Origin: Chondrinema litorale
GTDB taxonomy: Bacteria > Bacteroidota > Bacteroidia > Cytophagales > Flammeovirgaceae
Length of the DNA stretch: 64,000 bases
NCBI RefSeq assembly: GCF_026250525.1
Contig: NZ_CP111046.1
Span: 62,001 to 126,000, forward strand
Direction: 5' to 3'
Position numbers and translations under genes: made by a program
In this document: one piece after another, positions 17,831 to 26,533 of the stretch
Layout: each line of letters starts with the position of its first letter
Numbering within the stretch: position 1 is the first letter of the stretch
The notes under the pieces: model-generated
Told to the model about the DNA's origin: nothing
What the model saw: the letters and a program-made list of their open reading frames with translations, nothing else
Database searches by the model: none

Positions 17831-18745
17831 TTAAGCAAATGATTGCCTAAACTCTACTGGCGAAAAATTGGTTTTTGCTTTAAATAATTTGCTAAAAGAT
17901 TGAGAATGCTCAAAGCCTAATTCCATAGCAATTTCTCCAATAGATAAATTAGTTGTAGATAGTTTAATCTTGGCTGTATCTATAAGTTTGTCGTGTATAT
18001 GTTGCTGTGTAGATTTACCGGTAAGCGTTTTTAATAGCCTGCTCAAATAGTTAGATGAAATATTTAAAGAGTGAGAAAGAAATTTAACTGTTGGTATGCC
18101 AAGTTCAAGTATCTGATTACTATTTACATACTCCTCCAGCACTTCCTCAAATTGATTGATAACAACATTACTACTCTTTTTTCGAGTTAAAAACTGTCTA
18201 TGGTAAAATCTATCTGAGTAAAGTAGAAAAGATTCTAACTGGTTAATAATTAGATGTTGACTAAACTCATCAATATTGCTATTATACTCTGTTATAATAT
18301 TTTCTGTAATTACCTTTAGCGTATGTTCTTCTTTAGAAGATAGAAACAAAGCTTCGTTTACAGAATAGTTAAAAAACTCGTAAGATTTAATTGATTTTGC
18401 TAAAGCCGTATTCCAAAGAAAGTCTGGATGAAAAAGTATTAGAAAACCTGAGAGATTAGTATTTAGATGTACATCAAAAGAAAACACTTGCCCCGGACCA
18501 ATAAATGACAATACTCCTTCATCAAAATCATATTCTTGCTGTCCGTATTTCATTTTGCCTTTAAAGCCACGCTTTAAGGCAATTGCATATAAATCAAAAA
18601 TGAATGTGGTATTTTTTGCATCAACAGCATTATTTATTGTTGCAAAATCTATCACGCTAATCAAAGGATGATCGGGACTCGAAAGTCCTTTGAGTTTATG
18701 ATACTCAGAAACAGATTTGATTCTATTAATTGCCTGATCTCTCAT
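17831..18745 (-). CDS. AraC-family transcriptional regulator (paralogue of 475-1401)
   Basis: A 304-residue regulator with a 200-residue sensor part beginning PDHPLISVID and two C-terminal helix-turn-helix motifs (IGEIAMELGFEHSQSFSKLFK, then SPVEFRQSF). It resembles the protein at 475-1401 over its whole length, including the sensor part, so both may sense related ligands. It heads a minus-strand series with an orphan TRAP binding protein and an amidohydrolase. A conserved element at 18850-18874 lies about 105 bases upstream and is shared with the aldo/keto reductase promoter region, in keeping with auto-regulation. Confidence 0.92.
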   Translation of the reverse strand: MRDQAINRIKSVSEYHKLKGLSSPDHPLISVIDFATINNAVDAKNTTFIFDLYAIALKRGFKGKMKYGQQEYDFDEGVLSFIGPGQVFSFDVHLNTNLSGFLILFHPDFLWNTALAKSIKSYEFFNYSVNEALFLSSKEEHTLKVITENIITEYNSNIDEFSQHLIINQLESFLLYSDRFYHRQFLTRKKSSNVVINQFEEVLEEYVNSNQILELGIPTVKFLSHSLNISSNYLSRLLKTLTGKSTQQHIHDKLIDTAKIKLSTTNLSIGEIAMELGFEHSQSFSKLFKAKTNFSPVEFRQSFA

Positions 18746-18849
18746 TGTATTCTAATTTAAGCATTGCTAGAAACTATTCTTGAAGTAAGTAAATAGTTCT
18801 GTGTTCTATCTATGCAAATAAAGAGGTTTCTACAATTAAGTTTGTGACC

Positions 18850-18874
18850 AAATCTAGCTTTGTTGTAGTCAAAT
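18850..18874 (+). promoter_or_regulatory. Shared upstream element, copy 3 (before second AraC gene)
   Basis: AAATCTA then TTGTTGTAGTC then AAAT: 21 of 25 bases agree with 3462-3486, and the right part agrees with 4-25. It lies 105-129 bases upstream of the AraC start codon. Inferred as an operator of the AraC paralogues. Confidence 0.4.
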
Positions 18875-18919
18875 TTTAAAAGATGTATTCAATTGCCTAT
18901 AAAGCAGAAAACTCCTCAT

Positions 18920-19405
18920 TCAATTATTTAAAAATCCCATAAAGATTTTATTGCTTTTCATTAGCTCTAATAACTTTTTACGCTTATCTAAATCATCTAA
19001 ACTTGTTGATTTATCTTTTCCATTTTTAGCTATTTTATGGAGATAAACACTTTGTACTACCAGTGGTAAATCACTCAAGTTATCTTTTATAACAAAAGCA
19101 TCTGCATCTACCAAACTAGTTTGAGAAGCTATATTTATAGGGATTACTCCTGTTACATAAATTACAGGAATGTTAGGATTTATTTTTTTTAGAATACTAA
19201 AAGCTTCATTGTAGTTAAAGCCAGGAACATGGTAATCTAACAGAACTAAATCTGGTTTTAAATTCTTTAAGTTTTTATTAAAAGACTCTTTATTATCGCA
19301 TGCTATTATATTCGCTAATATTCCAGCGCTAAATAAGTACCTCTTAATCATTATCTGATCCGCCTCAGAATCTTCCAATAAAAGTATATTTTGTATTTCT
19401 AGCAT
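18920..19405 (-). CDS. Single-domain response regulator (CheY-like receiver)
   Basis: A 161-residue receiver domain without an output domain. The acidic pocket is LLLEDSEAD near the start, the phospho-acceptor is Asp57 in VLLDYHVPG and the Thr switch is in IYVTG. A charged 35-residue tail follows the domain. No kinase is adjacent. The start codon chosen gives a standard receiver beginning. Such proteins act in phosphorelays or bind partners directly. The 312-base gap at 19406-19717 after the upstream end holds nothing I can name apart from the hairpin at 19666-19705. Confidence 0.88.
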   Translation of the reverse strand: MLEIQNILLLEDSEADQIMIKRYLFSAGILANIIACDNKESFNKNLKNLKPDLVLLDYHVPGFNYNEAFSILKKINPNIPVIYVTGVIPINIASQTSLVDADAFVIKDNLSDLPLVVQSVYLHKIAKNGKDKSTSLDDLDKRKKLLELMKSNKIFMGFLNN

Positions 19406-19665
19406 GTTGTTAAACGATATATCATATTAAGCCTTTTTCATGGATTAAATATAGTGCAAAGAATCCCAAACTAAACAACTATTTAAGCAATTTAATTGCA
19501 CACGACTTAATAATTAATTTGCTTAATATCTATACTCCGGTATTCGTAAAAGTTAGATGTTTAAATAAAACTGATATCACTAAAAACTTATATTTAGAGA
19601 ACGGAGATTCATAAGGTGGGAAGCTTATTGTAGCGATTTTGTGAGATGTATGGGAAGGAATAAAC

Positions 19666-19705
19666 CTAGAAGACTTTCAAAAATATTTTTGTAAAAGCCT
19701 TCTAG
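19666..19705 (-). terminator. Terminator-like hairpin after tryptophanase gene
   Basis: CTAGAAG and CTTCTAG flank an inner CAAAAAT/ATTTTTG pairing, making a long interrupted hairpin 13 bases downstream of the tnaA stop on the minus strand. The T-run following it on that strand is short. Confidence 0.45.
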
Positions 19706-19717
19706 AAATTTACTATT

Positions 19718-21103
19718 TTAATTAACTCCTATTTTTTCGAGTTCGACTGTGAAATGGCGCATAATCGGTGCTTCCCATTTTATTTCATAGCCAAACTTTG
19801 CCTCGTGGCGAGTATCGTAGATATTCTTTAAAGCAACTGCTACATATTCCATATGCGAAAGTGTGTAAGTTCGTCTTGGTATAGCCAATCTTACCAACTC
19901 TAATTTCGGATATCTGTTATCTCTCGTAACCGGATCTCTATCAGCCATAATGGTTCCGATTTCGACTCCTCTAATACCAGCAGTGATATATAACTCGATG
20001 GCCAGAGCTTGAGCACGATATTCTGTTTTAGCAATGTTAGGCACAAACCTATCGGCATCTACATAGATTGCATGGCCGCCAAATGGTTGTTGCACGGGTA
20101 CGCCAAATTCAACTAATCTATTTCCTAAATAGTGGACTTGCTGTATTCTGCTTTCTAAATAATCAAACTCGGTTGCTTCGTCTAGTCCGCAGGCTAATGC
20201 TCCCATATCGCGACCCGACATACCACCATATGTAATAAAACCTTCATACATAATATTAAAAGTGGTACACTGCTGATAAACTTGAGCATCTCTCAAACTT
20301 ATAAAACCACCCATGTTTACTATGCCATCTTTCTTTGCACTCATCGTCATGCCATCTCCGTAAGAGAACATTTCTTTTACAATTTCTTTGATGGTTTTAT
20401 CTGCAAACTCCTCTTCTCTCACTTTAATGAAATAAGCATTCTCGGCAAAGCGAGCAGAGTCGAAGTATAAAGGAATATTATATTGCTTACAAAGCTCAGA
20501 TACTTCTCGAATATTCTGCATCGATACAGGTTGACCACCAGCAGTATTACAGGTTAATGTTAAAATTACAAAGGGGATCTTCTCTAAAGACGTGGATGCA
20601 ATAACATTTTGCAGTTTTTGTATATCTACATTTCCTTTAAAAGGATGGAGGCTTGAGGTATCAAAAGCTTCGTCGATTGTGCAATCTACAGCAGTTGCAT
20701 TTCTAAATTCGATGTGCCCTTTTGTGGTATCGAAATGAGAATTGCCGGGCACCAAATCACCCGCTTTCACTAATGAAGAAAACAAAACGTTTTCTGCTGC
20801 TCTACCTTGATGAGTCGGTATAAAATATGGGAAACCTGTTAAATCTCTTACCATAGATTGTAGTTTTTCGAAAGAACGCGAACCTGCATAACTTTCGTCA
20901 CCCTGCATCATTTCTGCCCATTGCATATCAGACATGGCGCCTGTACCAGAATCTGTAAGCAAATCGATAATTACCTTGTCACTAGATAGCTTGAATAAGT
21001 TATACTTGGCTTCTTTAATCCATTGCTTACGTTCTTCAATAGTAGATTTTTTGATCGATTCCACCATTTTTATTTTATAGGGCTCTATATATGGTAATTG
21101 CAT
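19718..21103 (-). CDS. tnaA: Tryptophanase (tryptophan indole-lyase)
   Basis: A 461-residue PLP enzyme that splits tryptophan into indole, pyruvate and ammonia. The choice of tryptophanase over the near-identical fold tyrosine phenol-lyase rests on three positions: Asp125 in FDTTKGH (Thr in tyrosine phenol-lyase), Ile382 in GVEIG (Arg in tyrosine phenol-lyase) and His450 in MRHFT (Phe in tyrosine phenol-lyase). The PLP lysine is Lys258 in SAKKD. Length fits the family. The gene stands alone: no permease (tnaB) follows and no TnaC-like leader was seen. A 15-base palindrome 64 bases upstream (21167-21181) may be an operator. Confidence 0.92.
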   Translation of the reverse strand: MQLPYIEPYKIKMVESIKKSTIEERKQWIKEAKYNLFKLSSDKVIIDLLTDSGTGAMSDMQWAEMMQGDESYAGSRSFEKLQSMVRDLTGFPYFIPTHQGRAAENVLFSSLVKAGDLVPGNSHFDTTKGHIEFRNATAVDCTIDEAFDTSSLHPFKGNVDIQKLQNVIASTSLEKIPFVILTLTCNTAGGQPVSMQNIREVSELCKQYNIPLYFDSARFAENAYFIKVREEEFADKTIKEIVKEMFSYGDGMTMSAKKDGIVNMGGFISLRDAQVYQQCTTFNIMYEGFITYGGMSGRDMGALACGLDEATEFDYLESRIQQVHYLGNRLVEFGVPVQQPFGGHAIYVDADRFVPNIAKTEYRAQALAIELYITAGIRGVEIGTIMADRDPVTRDNRYPKLELVRLAIPRRTYTLSHMEYVAVALKNIYDTRHEAKFGYEIKWEAPIMRHFTVELEKIGVN

Positions 21104-21166
21104 TTTAAACTTCTTTAAATGTTTGAATTGTAAGATTTTAATTAAAATTCTGATACAGCAAAGCCA

Positions 21167-21181
21167 TAGACCAATGGTCTA
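21167..21181. promoter_or_regulatory. Perfect palindrome upstream of tryptophanase gene
   Basis: TAGACCA-A-TGGTCTA reads as two exact 7-base arms around one base. It lies 64-78 bases upstream of tnaA, in the 548-base divergent gap (21104-21651) between tnaA and the TPR gene. This looks like a dimeric regulator site. Apart from it I see nothing distinct in the gap. Confidence 0.4.
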
Positions 21182-21651
21182 AATGCCGACATTTAAAAAT
21201 TCTTTATTGCGATCTAGTAATATTATTTAGATATACTAGTCGTAATTAACGAATTGTGTCAAGACTGAAAATCAGAAGAAAAAAGCTATTAGCAATAGTG
21301 GTAAGAGTCCCTATTTTTAATGTTTCGAAAGGTGAAATGAAAGGAGTTTCTTTGTGTTTTCATAACAAGCACAAATTAATAGAAATCGAAAGATATTTGC
21401 AAATCAGAAATTCATTAATACCTTAGAGCTTACTCGCAAAGCTAGAAAGCATAATGCTATACAAATAGGAATTATAATTTAAGCCTGCCATTGTTATAAA
21501 GCCAGAAACCCAAATTTATATAGGTAGTAAGTCGACTATCCACGTCCGATTATCTACTATTCAGTACTAGTCATCCATTCTGTTTTTTGAGAATACCTTA
21601 TCGCCTTATCATTATCATATAAATTTTAATGGAACTCAAAAAACGAATAAC

Positions 21652-22389
21652 ATGAAACTTATTTTAAGTATTTTTTTCTCTTTCTTTTTAACTATTACTG
21701 CTTTTTCTCAAAGCTCTTTTGATGGGATTGAAGATAAAATTTATCAAGCTTTTGGGCAATGCTTTATGCAATCGGATGATGATCCTTTAATGCAAGTGAT
21801 TTCAGAATTAGAAACTGCTGTTGAAAGTGAGGAAAACCCTTGGGCAAAATATTGGCTCGCTAATGCGAAGATTGATTTAAGTCTCTATTATATGAAGTCT
21901 TCTGAAAGCGACAACGAAGCTGCTTCACAAACAATGGATGAAGCCATTAATATATTAGAAGAAATTAAAGATAAAAATACTGAAGAATATGCGCTATTGG
22001 CTCGTGCTTTAGGTATCAATATTAGCATCAATCCATCAAAGGCTATGAATTTGAGTGCAAAAGTCAACACTAATATTAAGAAATCGCTAAAACTGAATGA
22101 TAACAATTTAAGAGCTTATTTGCAGTCAGGTTCAAGTGATTTTTATACTCCTGAAGAGTACGGAGGCGGAAAAATTGCAGAATCTCAATTTTTGAAAGCA
22201 TTGAGCCTACCAGACAAAACTATAGATGAAGCCGCTGCACCAACTTGGGGAAGAGATGAGGTTTATTATATGTTAGTGAGTTTTTACCTACGAGAAGAAA
22301 ATTACGATCAGGCTAAAATATTCCTAAATAAAGGTTTAAAAGAGTTTCCCGAAAATCAAAGATTGGCATCTCTTTCTTCTAAAATATAA
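21652..22389 (+). CDS. Exported TPR-like protein
   Basis: A 245-residue exported protein: signal peptide ending AFSQ at residue 20, then helical hairpins that look like tetratricopeptide repeats (for example ENPWAKYWLANAKIDLSLYYMK, NAEYALLARALGINISINPS-like turn and the last REENYDQAKIFLNKGLKEFPEN). TPR proteins are interaction scaffolds. It precedes a TonB receptor gene (68 bases to its preferred start) and a LytS/LytTR pair, all in one direction, so it is probably a periplasmic partner of that group. Repeat boundaries are read by eye. Confidence 0.75.
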   Translation: MKLILSIFFSFFLTITAFSQSSFDGIEDKIYQAFGQCFMQSDDDPLMQVISELETAVESEENPWAKYWLANAKIDLSLYYMKSSESDNEAASQTMDEAINILEEIKDKNTEEYALLARALGINISINPSKAMNLSAKVNTNIKKSLKLNDNNLRAYLQSGSSDFYTPEEYGGGKIAESQFLKALSLPDKTIDEAAAPTWGRDEVYYMLVSFYLREENYDQAKIFLNKGLKEFPENQRLASLSSKI

Positions 22390-22457
22390 TACCTCAATAT
22401 CCTCTCAAATATTTGGCTCTGGTGTCAATTTCCAGAGCTTCAACTCTTCATAAATTC

Positions 22458-24590
22458 ATGAAAACTATCACGCTTCTTCTCCTATTTTTTAGCCTGCAAG
22501 CTTTTGGGCAAACCAAAATATCAGGAATTATTACTGATGAAAAAGATAATCCGGTAGCTTATGCCAATGTCTATTTAGATCAAATTTATGATGGATCTGT
22601 CAGTAACGAATCTGGTAAATTTAGCTTTACAACCGAAGCAACTGGTGGAGTAAAATTGGTGGTGAGTTATATCGGATATAAAAAGTATCAAAAATCGCTA
22701 ACATTAGAAGGAGACAATATAGAACTAAAAATAAAATTGAAATCGAATTCAAATGAATTACAAACAGTTGAGATTTCGGCTGGTTCGTTTGAGGTTTCAG
22801 ATAAAAAACAATCCGTTGTATTAAAACCGCTAGATGTGGTTCAAACTCCGGGTTCACAAGCAGACATTTATGCGGCCTTGCAAAGTTTACCTGGTGCTCA
22901 ACAAGTGGGTAACGAATCCGGATTGTTTGTAAGAGGTGGTACTGCTTCAGAAACCAAAACTATAATAGATGGTATGTTGGTGAATAAACCTTTTTTTAGT
23001 GATGTGCCCGATATTCCTCAAAGAGGTAGGTTTTCTCCTTTTTTATTTAGTGGAGTGGCTTTTAGTACGGGTGGATATTCTGCGGAATATGGTCAGGCTT
23101 TATCTTCTGTTCTCATTCTAGATAGCGAAAAATTACCCGAAAATCCATCTACAAATATCGGTATTATGCCTTTACTTGGTGCAAGTGTAACACATAACAG
23201 AAAATTTGGTGAATTAGCTGTTTCTGGCGGTTTGCGTTATAACAACTTACAGCCTTACTTCAGTGTAAACAAACAAAGAGTAAACTGGGATAAAGCACCA
23301 GAATCTTTCGGCACTTCTCTGGTAATGCAAAAAGAAGGTGATAATGGCAGTATGGCTAAATTGTTTGTTAATTACGATAATTCTCGCATTAAACTTTCTT
23401 ATGATGGTTTGAATAGTGAAGAACAGTTTTACAACAAAAATCAAAACTTATTTGCCAGTGCATCTATGGTATTTCCTATGGGCAAAGAGTGGATTTTGTA
23501 TAGCGGAGTTTCCTTGAATTTTAATGAAGATGATATGGGAACAGAGAAAGATATATTTCCAGCCACTGAGCGAATGTTTATGGCTAAACTAAGAGCAGAA
23601 AGAGAACTGTATAATGGGATGGATATAAAGTTTGGTGGAGAAGTGCAACATCAAAATGACGATTACCAGTTTAATCAATACTTTAGTTCTGTAAATGGAA
23701 ATTACGAAGCTTTCTTTGCAGAATCAAACATTCATTTGGGAAATAGATTGGCTTTTAGAGCAGGTGTTAGATTGGAAAATAATAGCATCATCAATAAACA
23801 AAACATTGCACCAAGGCTTTCAATGGCATATAAAACTGGCGAAAAAACACAAGTCTCTTTAGCTTATGGCAAGTTTTATCAGCAACCAGAATCAGATTAT
23901 TTGAGGAGGCAAACTAGTCTTGGTTTTGAAAATGCCACCCATTATATTGCTAATTTCCAATGGATTGAAGAAAACAGATATACTTTCAGAACAGAAGTTT
24001 ATTACAAAGACTACGATCAATTGGTATTAGGCGATCCTTATTCAGAGGAGTTTAATACCGAAACCATGAGCTTTGGCTACAGTAATGGTGGAAATGGATA
24101 TGCAAAAGGCATTGATCTTTTTTGGCGAGATGAAGCGACAATCCCGAATTCAGATTATTGGATTTCTTATTCTTATATTGATTCTGAAAGGTATTTTCGA
24201 GATTATCCTATAAAAGCAGCGCCAGACTTTATCGCAAATCATACATTAAATCTCATATATCGATATTCGATTTCTAGCATTAGAAGTAAAATATCTGCTA
24301 GGTATGCATTTGCAACTGGTAGGCCATATAACAATCCAACTACAGAGATATTTATGAATGCACAAACACCTAATTACCATAACTTTAGTGCCGACTTTTC
24401 TTACCTCACTAATGTTTGGGGACACTTTGCGGTTTGCGTGTTTTCTGTAAAAAACCTGTTTAATACAGATAACATTTTTGGCTACGAATATTCTCCTGAT
24501 GGAATGGATCGAACAGCGAAAAGATCTGCTGGTTTGAGAAGTATCTTTTTTGGGATTTTTATCTCGATGGAGCACAAAAAAAGTAATTAA
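22458..24590 (+). CDS. TonB-dependent outer-membrane receptor
   Basis: About 710 residues from the ATG at 22458 (an upstream TTG would add 15 residues, but the ATG starts the signal peptide directly). Order: signal peptide (ends AFGQ), CarboxypepD_reg-like domain (TKISGIITDEKDNPVAYANVYLD), plug domain with QSLPGAQQVGNESGLFVRGG and a 22-strand barrel. It transports a ligand that cannot be named from sequence. No SusD-type partner follows. The gene is followed after 58 bases by a LytS-type kinase and its LytTR regulator, which suggests a receptor that is sensed or controlled by this pair in place of the usual ECF sigma/anti-sigma system. Confidence 0.92.
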   Translation: MKTITLLLLFFSLQAFGQTKISGIITDEKDNPVAYANVYLDQIYDGSVSNESGKFSFTTEATGGVKLVVSYIGYKKYQKSLTLEGDNIELKIKLKSNSNELQTVEISAGSFEVSDKKQSVVLKPLDVVQTPGSQADIYAALQSLPGAQQVGNESGLFVRGGTASETKTIIDGMLVNKPFFSDVPDIPQRGRFSPFLFSGVAFSTGGYSAEYGQALSSVLILDSEKLPENPSTNIGIMPLLGASVTHNRKFGELAVSGGLRYNNLQPYFSVNKQRVNWDKAPESFGTSLVMQKEGDNGSMAKLFVNYDNSRIKLSYDGLNSEEQFYNKNQNLFASASMVFPMGKEWILYSGVSLNFNEDDMGTEKDIFPATERMFMAKLRAERELYNGMDIKFGGEVQHQNDDYQFNQYFSSVNGNYEAFFAESNIHLGNRLAFRAGVRLENNSIINKQNIAPRLSMAYKTGEKTQVSLAYGKFYQQPESDYLRRQTSLGFENATHYIANFQWIEENRYTFRTEVYYKDYDQLVLGDPYSEEFNTETMSFGYSNGGNGYAKGIDLFWRDEATIPNSDYWISYSYIDSERYFRDYPIKAAPDFIANHTLNLIYRYSISSIRSKISARYAFATGRPYNNPTTEIFMNAQTPNYHNFSADFSYLTNVWGHFAVCVFSVKNLFNTDNIFGYEYSPDGMDRTAKRSAGLRSIFFGIFISMEHKKSN

Positions 24591-24648
24591 TCTAGATTTT
24601 TAGTAAATCATTGGATGTGCTACATTTATAAAAATTAAAACATATATA

Positions 24649-25707
24649 ATGAGTGAGAAAGTAGAAAAAGATGTAAACAGTATATTTAGAACTCCATTAT
24701 ATCATATCGTATTTTGGGCTTTACTTTGGCTTGTTTTTTCTATTAGAGATTTGGTTTGGCATAATAACCTCATGCATAATTTACTAAACCAAAGTATCAA
24801 TTTTATTTTCTACACTGGTATTAGCTATCTCAATATTTTTTACATCATTCCAAAATACTGGGAAAAACAAAAATATCTACAGTTCAGTATTTTGCTATTG
24901 CTTACAATGGGTATCGTAACTTTTATCAATACTCAGATTATTTCTACTTGGCTTGGATTTTTAGGCGCTACTGAAGCTGCTGAATTATTTTCTACTGTAG
25001 AAGGATTTATTATAAACCTAACAGAAGTGGTTTTAATCGTATTGATTTCGATGAGCACATATCTGATAATACAGCAAGCTATAAAAGATAAATATGCTGA
25101 AGAGCTAAAGAAAAAAAATTTAGAAACCGAGTTACAATTACTTAAAAGTCAGATAAATCCTCATTTTTTGTTTAACTCACTCAACAGTATTTATGTACAT
25201 ATACCAAGAACTGCTGAGCTAGCTAGGGAAACTTTAGAAAAGTTATCTGATTTACTTAGCCATCAAATTTATGATATAGGTCAATCGAAAGTATCTTTAC
25301 TTAAAGAGATATCTCATTTAAAAAACTTTAGTGCGATAGAAGAAATCCGGAACGGAAACCAAGTAGCCTTTAACTTAGAACTGGATGAAGAAGAAGAATT
25401 GGCGTCGATTGAGGTTGCTCCTATGCTATTTATTCCTTTTGTAGAAAATGCATTTAAGCATAGCAAAAACTCTGGGAAATTAGATTTTTTCGTAAAAGTT
25501 CAAATAAGCTTTAAAGATGATGAACTTAGATTTAAGTGTATAAATTCTTATGAGCCAGAAGATTATGAACCTTTAAAAGGTGGATTAGGATTAGCTAATG
25601 TAAAACGAAGATTAGACCTGAGTTATCCTAACAAACATACGCTTAATATAAATGATGTTGATGGTATTTATGAAGTAGATTTAAAATTGAAAGTTTATGA
25701 AAATTAA
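24649..25707 (+). CDS. LytS/YehU-type sensor histidine kinase
   Basis: A 352-residue membrane kinase of the His_kinase (PF06580) type. Residues 1-150 hold about four transmembrane helices. The phospho-acceptor is His172 in NPHFLFNSLNSIY. The ATP domain shows FVENAFKHSK and GGLGLANVKRRL. It overlaps the following LytTR regulator gene by 11 bases, so the two are translated together. It sits just behind a TonB receptor and a TPR protein, and probably regulates them or responds to their ligand. Confidence 0.93.
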   Translation: MSEKVEKDVNSIFRTPLYHIVFWALLWLVFSIRDLVWHNNLMHNLLNQSINFIFYTGISYLNIFYIIPKYWEKQKYLQFSILLLLTMGIVTFINTQIISTWLGFLGATEAAELFSTVEGFIINLTEVVLIVLISMSTYLIIQQAIKDKYAEELKKKNLETELQLLKSQINPHFLFNSLNSIYVHIPRTAELARETLEKLSDLLSHQIYDIGQSKVSLLKEISHLKNFSAIEEIRNGNQVAFNLELDEEEELASIEVAPMLFIPFVENAFKHSKNSGKLDFFVKVQISFKDDELRFKCINSYEPEDYEPLKGGLGLANVKRRLDLSYPNKHTLNINDVDGIYEVDLKLKVYEN

Positions 25708-26419
25708 ATGCCTAGTTATAGATGATGAATTTCCAGCCAGAAAAGGATTGGAAGATTATATAAACGATGTGAGTTTTCTTGAACTTGTCGGCCTTTGTGA
25801 AAATGCACTAATAGCCAATGAGATAATTCAAGAACAACAAATTGATTTAATCTTTCTAGATATTAATATGCCAAAGCTCAATGGACTTGAATTCTTAAAA
25901 TCGTTAGACTCACCTCCACTCACTATTTTTACTACAGCTTATAGAGAGTTTGCCATCGAAAGCTACGACTTAAAAGCTGTTGACTACTTAATGAAACCAA
26001 TTCCGTTTAGCCGTTTTATGAGTGCTGTAAACAAGGCTAAAGAACTTATAGAATTGAAAAATACCAATACGAAACCTTCTACAGAAAATCATTTTTTTAT
26101 AAAAGAAGATGGGAATTTGGTGAAAATCTTATTCGAAGATATTCTGTTTATAGAAGCCATGCAGGATTATGTGAAAATCTCTATGAAAAATATAAACAAT
26201 CCACATGTGGCTTTAATTTCCCTCAAAAGCATAGAGCAACAACTACCATCAAATGCTTTTATAAGAGTGCATAAGTCGTTTATAATTGCTATTGAAAAAG
26301 TAGAAAGAATAGAAGGCAACTTGCTGCACATAAGAGAAAAGGTAATTCCAATTGCAAAAAACCTAAGAGAAAAAGTACTAAATGCCATTGTAGGAGATAA
26401 ACTTTGGAAACGGAATTAA
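25697..26419 (+). CDS. LytTR-family response regulator
   Basis: A 240-residue transcription factor. The receiver domain has the phospho-acceptor Asp55 (FLDINMP) and a Lys near YLMKPIPFSR. The C-terminal LytTR DNA-binding domain starts near residue 130 with EDGNLVKILFEDILFIEAMQDY and ends IPIAKNLREKVL. It is the partner of the overlapping LytS-type kinase and presumably acts on a promoter nearby, though no LytTR site was identified. A terminator hairpin follows at 26474-26501. Confidence 0.95.
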   Translation: MKIKCLVIDDEFPARKGLEDYINDVSFLELVGLCENALIANEIIQEQQIDLIFLDINMPKLNGLEFLKSLDSPPLTIFTTAYREFAIESYDLKAVDYLMKPIPFSRFMSAVNKAKELIELKNTNTKPSTENHFFIKEDGNLVKILFEDILFIEAMQDYVKISMKNINNPHVALISLKSIEQQLPSNAFIRVHKSFIIAIEKVERIEGNLLHIREKVIPIAKNLREKVLNAIVGDKLWKRN

Positions 26420-26473
26420 AATCAATTTTTCACTTCGTACAACTAGAGAATTTATATATAGAAATTTAAAGAA

Positions 26474-26501
26474 GGTTATATCCTTATAGAAGAATATAAC
26501 C
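26474..26501. terminator. Convergent terminator hairpin
   Basis: GGTTATAT and ATATAACC pair around a 12-base loop, between the LytTR gene and the convergent DUF4249 gene. The right side continues CCCTAAAATTTTT, giving a delayed T-run. Confidence 0.5.
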
Positions 26502-26533
26502 CCTAAAATTTTTGTCATCAAATAGCAGAAAAC

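Noticed and set aside
19718..21103. Tyrosine phenol-lyase
   Set aside because: The three positions that separate the two enzymes carry the tryptophanase residues (Asp125, Ile382, His450) instead of Thr, Arg and Phe.
22413..22457. Upstream TTG start for the TonB receptor
   Set aside because: The extra 15 residues (MALVSISRASTLHKF) precede a complete signal peptide that starts at the ATG at 22458.
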